NCBI RefSeq assembly: GCF_029227915.1
Contig: NC_079888.1
Location: 5,777,001-5,841,000, forward strand
Length of the DNA: 64,000 bases
Source of the DNA: Hydractinia symbiolongicarpus
Lineage: Eukaryota > Cnidaria > Hydrozoa > Anthoathecata > Hydractiniidae
Direction of reading: 5' to 3'
Shown here: in pieces, positions 59,091 through 64,000 of the stretch
How positions within the stretch are numbered: the first letter of the stretch is position 1
Layout of the letters: the number at the start of each line of letters is the position of its first letter
Translations under genes and position numbers: made by a program
Notes under the pieces: model-generated
The model's input: only the letters and a program-made list of their open reading frames with translations
The model's database searches: none
What the model was told of the DNA's origin: nothing

Positions 59091-59705
59091 ACTTTTTAAC
59101 TCGTAAATTTCTTACACTAACTAGTAAATTTCTTATACTAAGTTGTAACTTTCGTGCTTTTTTACACTAAATGGTAACTTTCGTGTTTTCATACACTAAC
59201 TGGTAACTTTCGTGCTTTTTTACACTAAATGGTAACTTTCGTGTTTTCATACACTAACTGGTAACTTTCGTGCTTTTTTACACTAAATGGTAACTTTCGT
59301 GTTTTCATACACTAACTGGTAACTTTCGTGTTTTCATACACTAACTGGTAACTTTCGTGCTTTTTTACACTAAATGGTAACTTTCGTGTTTTCATACACT
59401 AACTGGTAACTTTCGTGTTCTCATACACTAACTGATAACTTTCGTGTTTTCATACACTAACTGGTAACTTTCGTGTTTTTTACACTAACTGGTAACTTTC
59501 GTGTTTTCATACAATAACTGGTAACTTTCGTGTTTTCATACACTAACTGGTAACTTTCGTGTTTTTATACACTAACTGATAACTTTCGTGTTTTCATACA
59601 CTAACTGGAAACTTTCGTGTTTTTTACACTAACTGGTAACTTTTGTGTTTTTTTTACACTAACTGGTAAATTTCGTGTTTTCTTGCATTAACTAGTAATT
59701 TTTAA
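59091..59705. repeat. 28-30 bp minisatellite, about 21 units
   Basis: Unit TACACTAACTGGTAACTTTC plus GTGTTTTCA. Early part alternates two unit types (ACTAAATGG..GCTTTTT and ACTAACTGG..GTTTTCA), a small higher-order period. Confidence 0.9.
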
Positions 59706-59934
59706 AGTCTCAACAAAAAAAAGCCCTGACTCTGGCTGGCCACGTGACAAATTTGATTGGCTATAAGATTCTGCATAAGTAAATCAAACCTTTTTAATTT
59801 GATGATGTTTGTTTCCTTGTAATTTTGATTTTCAGATTTTTAAAATGCTTCGAACCTTATTATTTAAATCTACAAACAATACATGTATCTCTTAGCAAAA
59901 ATAGAGCATTTAACAAGAACTGTAAACGAAGCTT

Positions 59935-60120
59935 GGTAACTAGCAGTGATGGTGCAATGGCTGCACATTCGGATTGTAATCATAAGGTTAAAAATTCGAG
60001 TCCCCACTAAGTATAGTATATAGACCGCTAACCGGCTTGTGTGCCTGGCAAGCAAGTTAAATTAAAGCTATACGTAACTCTGGCGGTAATGTAACACAGT
60101 TACTATCGCAGGGGAGGAAG
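59935..60120 (+). repeat. tRNA-derived SINE
   Basis: Plus strand has GATGGTGCAATGGCTG (A-box-like) and, 35 bases on, AAAATTCGAGTCCCCAC (B box). Confidence 0.55.
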
Positions 60121-60784
60121 AGTCAACAGTTAGAATAGAATGACTAAGGACGTTAAAACCTCTTGTTATTTGGTACTTATTTACTAAGACTTGTACATAT
60201 CACATTTTTAAGGAAAACAAAAAAGAAAATTTTAAATATTTAAGAGGAAACTTTTAAAAGGGAAGAGGAGGAGGGGGTGAGTTTGAATAAAAGGACCCCT
60301 AAACTCCAGGATATGTCTCCATACGATATTACATTAACCAACTCCGACATTTATATACTCACCAATCTTATAGCTATATTCCTTTAAAACAAAGTGCAAT
60401 GCAGAATATGTTGGTTCAGTTTAATTTAGGAAAAAATGTGTCAAACATTATAACCAACATATTTCACTCCACTTGAAAAATTTCCTTCCCTTCTACATGT
60501 AAGCGTGCAAGTCAAATTGAAAATATATTTTAGAACCCTAATTAAAAGGGTTAAAAATTAAACTAATTAGGGCAATTTGAGGGAAATTGAGGAAATTATC
60601 AGGGCTGCGTAGTTTGTCAAAACAAAAATTTAAAAAAAAATTCTGATTGGTTATTTTCAGCTAAATATTGACAGAAATAAGGATTCTAACAAAACAAAAT
60701 TTATTGATGCAAAGATTCTATTTAGGATACGGCGTAAAAGTGGAAAAGTAAAATTTTGGTTTCATTAATACGGAAGCGGTAAAA
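60121..60784. other. upstream region of the PAN-domain gene
   Basis: AT-rich, no gene recognised. Confidence 0.4.
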
Positions 60785-61198
60785 ATGATGAACAATCTTA
60801 TCATGGTGCTTCATTCTGTACTTGCCATACTTACGGTGATCACTACCCAAACATACGCACAAAAAGGTGTAACAAGATCTTCACTGGGATACGCTGCTTT
60901 TTTCCGAAGAATTGTCTCAAACAGAAAACTGAACATGACACCATTTACAGGTTACAGTAATTGTAGTTTCAGAGATTGTGGAAAATACTGTGTTTACAAC
61001 ATACCATGTGAATCTTTTAACTTCAAGACTTCAACAAAACAATGTGAATTGTTGTCTGTGGATAGAAACAGCAAAGCAGATAATATTACTTTTATAAATG
61101 CAACTGGATGGGCATATTATGATACCGGATTCAACATTCGACATCCAAACTGGAGGAACAAATACTTAGTAATTACTTTTTTCTTTAATCTTGTTTGA
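60785..61198 (+). CDS. secreted PAN/apple-domain protein (possibly first exon only)
   Basis: ATG at 60785 (or 60788) is followed by a signal peptide (NNLIMVLHSVLAILTVITTQ) and a PAN/apple domain: SNCSFRDCGKYCVYNIPCES, FNFKTSTKQCELL, and FINATGWAYYDTGF. These modules bind proteins or sugars and are common in secreted and surface proteins of cnidarians. The frame runs to a stop at 61198, giving 137 residues, but a GTAATT donor-like site after NWRNKYL suggests the true gene may splice to exons not found. The segmental duplication that starts at 61,541 may have cut its downstream part. The domain call is firm; gene completeness is not. Confidence 0.7.
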   Translation: MMNNLIMVLHSVLAILTVITTQTYAQKGVTRSSLGYAAFFRRIVSNRKLNMTPFTGYSNCSFRDCGKYCVYNIPCESFNFKTSTKQCELLSVDRNSKADNITFINATGWAYYDTGFNIRHPNWRNKYLVITFFFNLV

Positions 61199-61540
61199 TA
61201 TAATTTTAGGCCTATTTAAGTTTGGGACTATTAAAAACCATGTTTGAGAATAATTCCAGTCTAATTAACTCTTTTCTGGCTTAATAAACTGCCTTACTTT
61301 TGTGGGAATTTTATAACATTAAAATGAATGCTTAAAAAAAATTAGTGCAAAATTACACCAGTAACCCTATTACTAAATTGTCTTGTAATGTATTTTTTTG
61401 TTGTATTGTTATTTATTAGACTTGTTGTATATTATGAAATAAAGCAACTCCCCTACTTATTCCTTGTACTCGTATTATGTGCGTAAAACGTAAAAAGATG
61501 CTTAGATGATGATACTTAATACCAGTATCCAAAATACCAA
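61199..61540. other. 3' region of the PAN gene
   Basis: Contains AATAAA-type signals (GAAATAAAGC at about 61,436). Ends at the duplication breakpoint. Confidence 0.4.
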
Positions 61541-61750
61541 AATCAATTACTGAAGTTGTTTAATGCAAATTAAACACGCTTGTCCAAGTTCAACTACAAG
61601 ATTATCTGATGTAATTATTTCCTAATCAGACAATTTCACGACAAACATGCAATTGTGAAGGCATGCTACTGATAGCACATGTAAAAAGGCAAATCATACA
61701 AGATGTTAACCAATGTAGCACACCTGAAAATCAAAATACAAAATTATCAC

Positions 61751-62952
61751 CTGCAACCTTCTTAGCTGCCGTGTTCTTGATGCTATTCTGTTATATGGGT
61801 CTGTCACCTGTCCTTTAACCCTTAAGATATTTTTTTTTTAAATACATGGAAAATCAATTGACCAATTCTTTATGCAGTGTAATTAAGATTTTTCCTTTTT
61901 AATATACTATACTAAAAGATAACCTTCCTAAACTTTGTAATAAAAAACAAAACAAAAAAAAGGAATGAGCTTAGAAGTTTTATCTTTGTTGTAAAGAAAC
62001 TTACCGTTCAACAGACTTAACAAGTGATAAACATCTAGATTGAATGGACTGTAAAACTCCTAAAAAGCGAACCATACAGTTGTGAAAACTATATGTTCTT
62101 ATTAAAAAAGAAACTATGCATTAATTTTATACAAATCAACACGCACGCTAGCTTAAGGTTGGTTTTATGCCACTAATTTAAATTTCATGGAATGAGTTAT
62201 TACCTTCCAATTTATCAATGCCAGTAGCTTGCAAAAGTAAATCTTCATGATGCTCTGATACCTAGGGTAAGCAAACATGTTTTAGTTCTTCTGTAATTAA
62301 TATTGAAGGAAAAATATCATGACTAAGGTAAAGAAAAATATCTTTGGGCAATGTTTAATAAATAAAACCAACACAACAATGAAATATGAACAGATTAAAG
62401 TTGCAATTTAAAGAAACCAAATATAAGCTTGAAATTCACGTTACATAAAATTTGCGTTACCTAACCTGTGTCATTAACTCTTTGTTTAGTAGACTGATGC
62501 CATCAGCAAGACGTGATAACGATTCACCAATGAGATGGCTTTCAATTATAGTGTTAGCATATTCTCTAGGATCCAATCCATCAGATAGGAATTCAGTGAA
62601 TAAATCTACAACAAAATTACTTACTTTATTGTTTATTTAGACACAAAAAAGAAACAATAATTACTAGGTTATGATAGGTTAACGAATCTCGAAAGTAAAA
62701 AAAAGTCAATACTAAAAAGATATTATTGGACATTTTAATACTAGAAAGATATACGAATTATGCTTCCCTTCACATTCGTCGTAATTATTACAACGTCTTA
62801 TGATAACAAAATGAGTTATCCTTTTCTCTACATCTTTGTATATCCAAGAGAATTTTCGTAATAATAGTTATATATTATTCACCGTTATTCTTTAGCTGAT
62901 CAATAAGTTCCTCAACATTGCTCTCTCTTGATGTTTTGTCTCCTGTTGTCAT
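61751..62952 (-). pseudogene. partial COG5 duplicate, exons 1-5
   Basis: Exons 62952-62883, 62605-62466, 62261-62204, 62059-62005 and 61820-61751 have the same lengths and splice frames as the original (70, 140, 58, 55 and 70 nt). Exons 1, 3 and 4 look identical. Exon 2 has one synonymous and one Phe-to-Leu change, exon 5 four synonymous changes. The remaining 19 exons are absent left of 61,541, so this copy would encode only about 131 N-terminal residues. It is named a pseudogene for that reason, although no inactivating change is present in what remains. Confidence 0.85.
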
Positions 62953-63665
62953 ATTGAATACTGCACTATTCAAACATGGTTTATATTACGTTGGATTTAT
63001 ATATTAGTTTTTTGCTGTCTAAAAAGAATTTGAAAATCAAAACATATTTGCCTTGCTTTCCCAAAATTAATTAAGAAAACTATTGACACAGTTAAGTGAA
63101 AATAAGTTGTCAGTCAGAATGTAATATGGATAAATAATTCCACAACACTGGGTGGTTTTGATAATATTTTTACATTATTTCTATTATGTTTTTCAGGTAT
63201 CACAACAAAAGGTTTTTATTATAAAAAAGGAAAGAATAATTTTATAAGAACTTTCTTCTTTGGATTCGATTTCCACAGCTCTTTATCATTGCTCCCAAAG
63301 GTTAGCCAAAGCAAGCATGCTGAATTGTTCCCCTTTCACCAGAGAATAACAATAAACTTAAATGTTCTTAGCTTCATTTTTACGTGTCTGAATATTATAT
63401 TACTGCAGTGCAACATATTATAAATAGACTGTGAGGAGCAATGTTTCAATAAAAATTCTAATATTCTGAAAAAAACGTCATTTCGAAGCATATTGTAAGT
63501 TACCCTAAAACATATACATGCACATAAAAAGTAAACGTTTTATAAGTTTTGTTATTTCACATATATATGGTAGTTAAAAACCTATTGTGTAAATTATTGT
63601 TGGTGAAATTAATGTTGGTGGAATGCTTTTTATTGATCAAAGGAGTGTACATAATATTTCATTTT

Positions 63666-63743
63666 CTATTCACTTGTTGACTTGATTGAAATAAACGACT
63701 TCGAGTCAATCTTTTCAAGATCTTGCGGCACATTTGGAATAGT
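63666..63743 (-). CDS. UQCC6 exon 2, duplicate copy (partial)
   Basis: Same 78-nt exon as 51659-51582, acceptor and stop preserved, with one synonymous change (GTA to GTG, Val). Exon 1 and any UQCC5 copy would lie beyond the window. Confidence 0.75.
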   Translation of the reverse strand, partial: TIPNVPQDLEKIDSKSFISIKSTSE

Positions 63744-64000
63744 CTAAACAATATTAAATAAAGTTAAAAATAATAAATTGGGTGTACAGATCAAATTATA
63801 ATTCAGAAATTTTTCACGTCAGCAAATTTTTTGGTTTTGATATGTTATTTTCCTGTCTGCTCTGAATCCAATTATTAAGAGCCAACATAAATTAGAAAGG
63901 CTTAGTTTTTGAGTCAAGTTACTTTACAGTTTTTTTTTCGTAAATTAAACTTTTCCGAGCCAACAAATAAACTAGTAGTCAGGACAAAGTAAGGAAGTTT

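Larger units (their letters stand above)
61541..64000. repeat. segmental duplication of about 49,457-51,900, direct orientation
   Basis: Continuous similarity of roughly 95% or more by eye to the COG5 5' region, 12.1 kb away. The left breakpoint lies in the intron between COG5 exons 6 and 5; the copy runs off the window end. A 35-bp insertion is seen near 63,930-63,964. Confidence 0.95.

Noticed and set aside
59940-60010. Functional tRNA gene
   Set aside because: A and B boxes are present but a complete cloverleaf with paired acceptor stem was not found; SINE is more likely.

Overview
The window is AT-rich animal DNA with short introns (GT-AG, plus one GC-AG candidate), many fold-back elements, minisatellites and tRNA-derived SINEs. 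The gene content (astacin protease, Ly6/uPAR-like three-finger proteins, a PAN/apple protein, possibly trans-spliced mitochondrial genes) and an inserted Polinton fit a cnidarian, most likely a hydrozoan. The hydrozoan assignment is inference; no species marker was read.

Bases 1 to about 8,600 are the right-hand part of an integrated Polinton/Maverick (adintovirus-like) element. It carries a retroviral-type integrase cut by the window edge, a small membrane protein, a broken double jelly-roll major capsid gene, a coiled-coil membrane protein, a membrane-anchored protein broken by a 493-bp tandem duplication, a penton-like single jelly-roll gene, a two-hydrophobic-segment protein, SAP-like and OB-like small proteins, and an ankyrin-repeat gene. 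Polymerase, protease and packaging ATPase are not visible and would lie left of the window. Most starts follow an A/T motif ending AATAAA just before the ATG, and a 41-bp inverted repeat sits at both convergent gene junctions. The copy looks decayed.

Bases 8,600 to 21,000 hold an astacin metalloprotease with a C-terminal trefoil-like module (+), two oppositely oriented Ly6/uPAR-like genes with the same exon phases (13.5-14.5 kb minus, 19.7-20.6 kb plus), a 1.46-kb 15-bp minisatellite with higher-order structure, and a pair of about 210-bp inverted arms around it.

Bases 21,700 to 28,100 hold a minus-strand coiled-coil gene whose N-terminal motifs resemble IHO1/CCDC36, a factor in meiotic double-strand break formation. 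From 28 to 40 kb there are fold-back elements, SINEs, a short basic plus-strand gene (31.8-34.6 kb), a pogo-like transposase fossil and Helitron-like termini.

Bases 40,040 to 53,202 form the best-supported host locus: on the minus strand, in transcription order, UQCC5/SMIM4, UQCC6/BRAWNIN and COG5. The 24 COG5 exons I traced sum to 2,415 nt, exactly 805 codons. The first two genes encode partner assembly factors of respiratory complex III, and acceptor-like sequences precede the ATGs, so this may be an operon. Bases 53 to 60.7 kb are repeats. A PAN-domain secreted-protein exon lies at 60.8-61.2 kb. From 61,541 to the window end is a second copy of the UQCC6 exon 2 - COG5 exons 1-5 segment, whose coding differences are nearly all synonymous.
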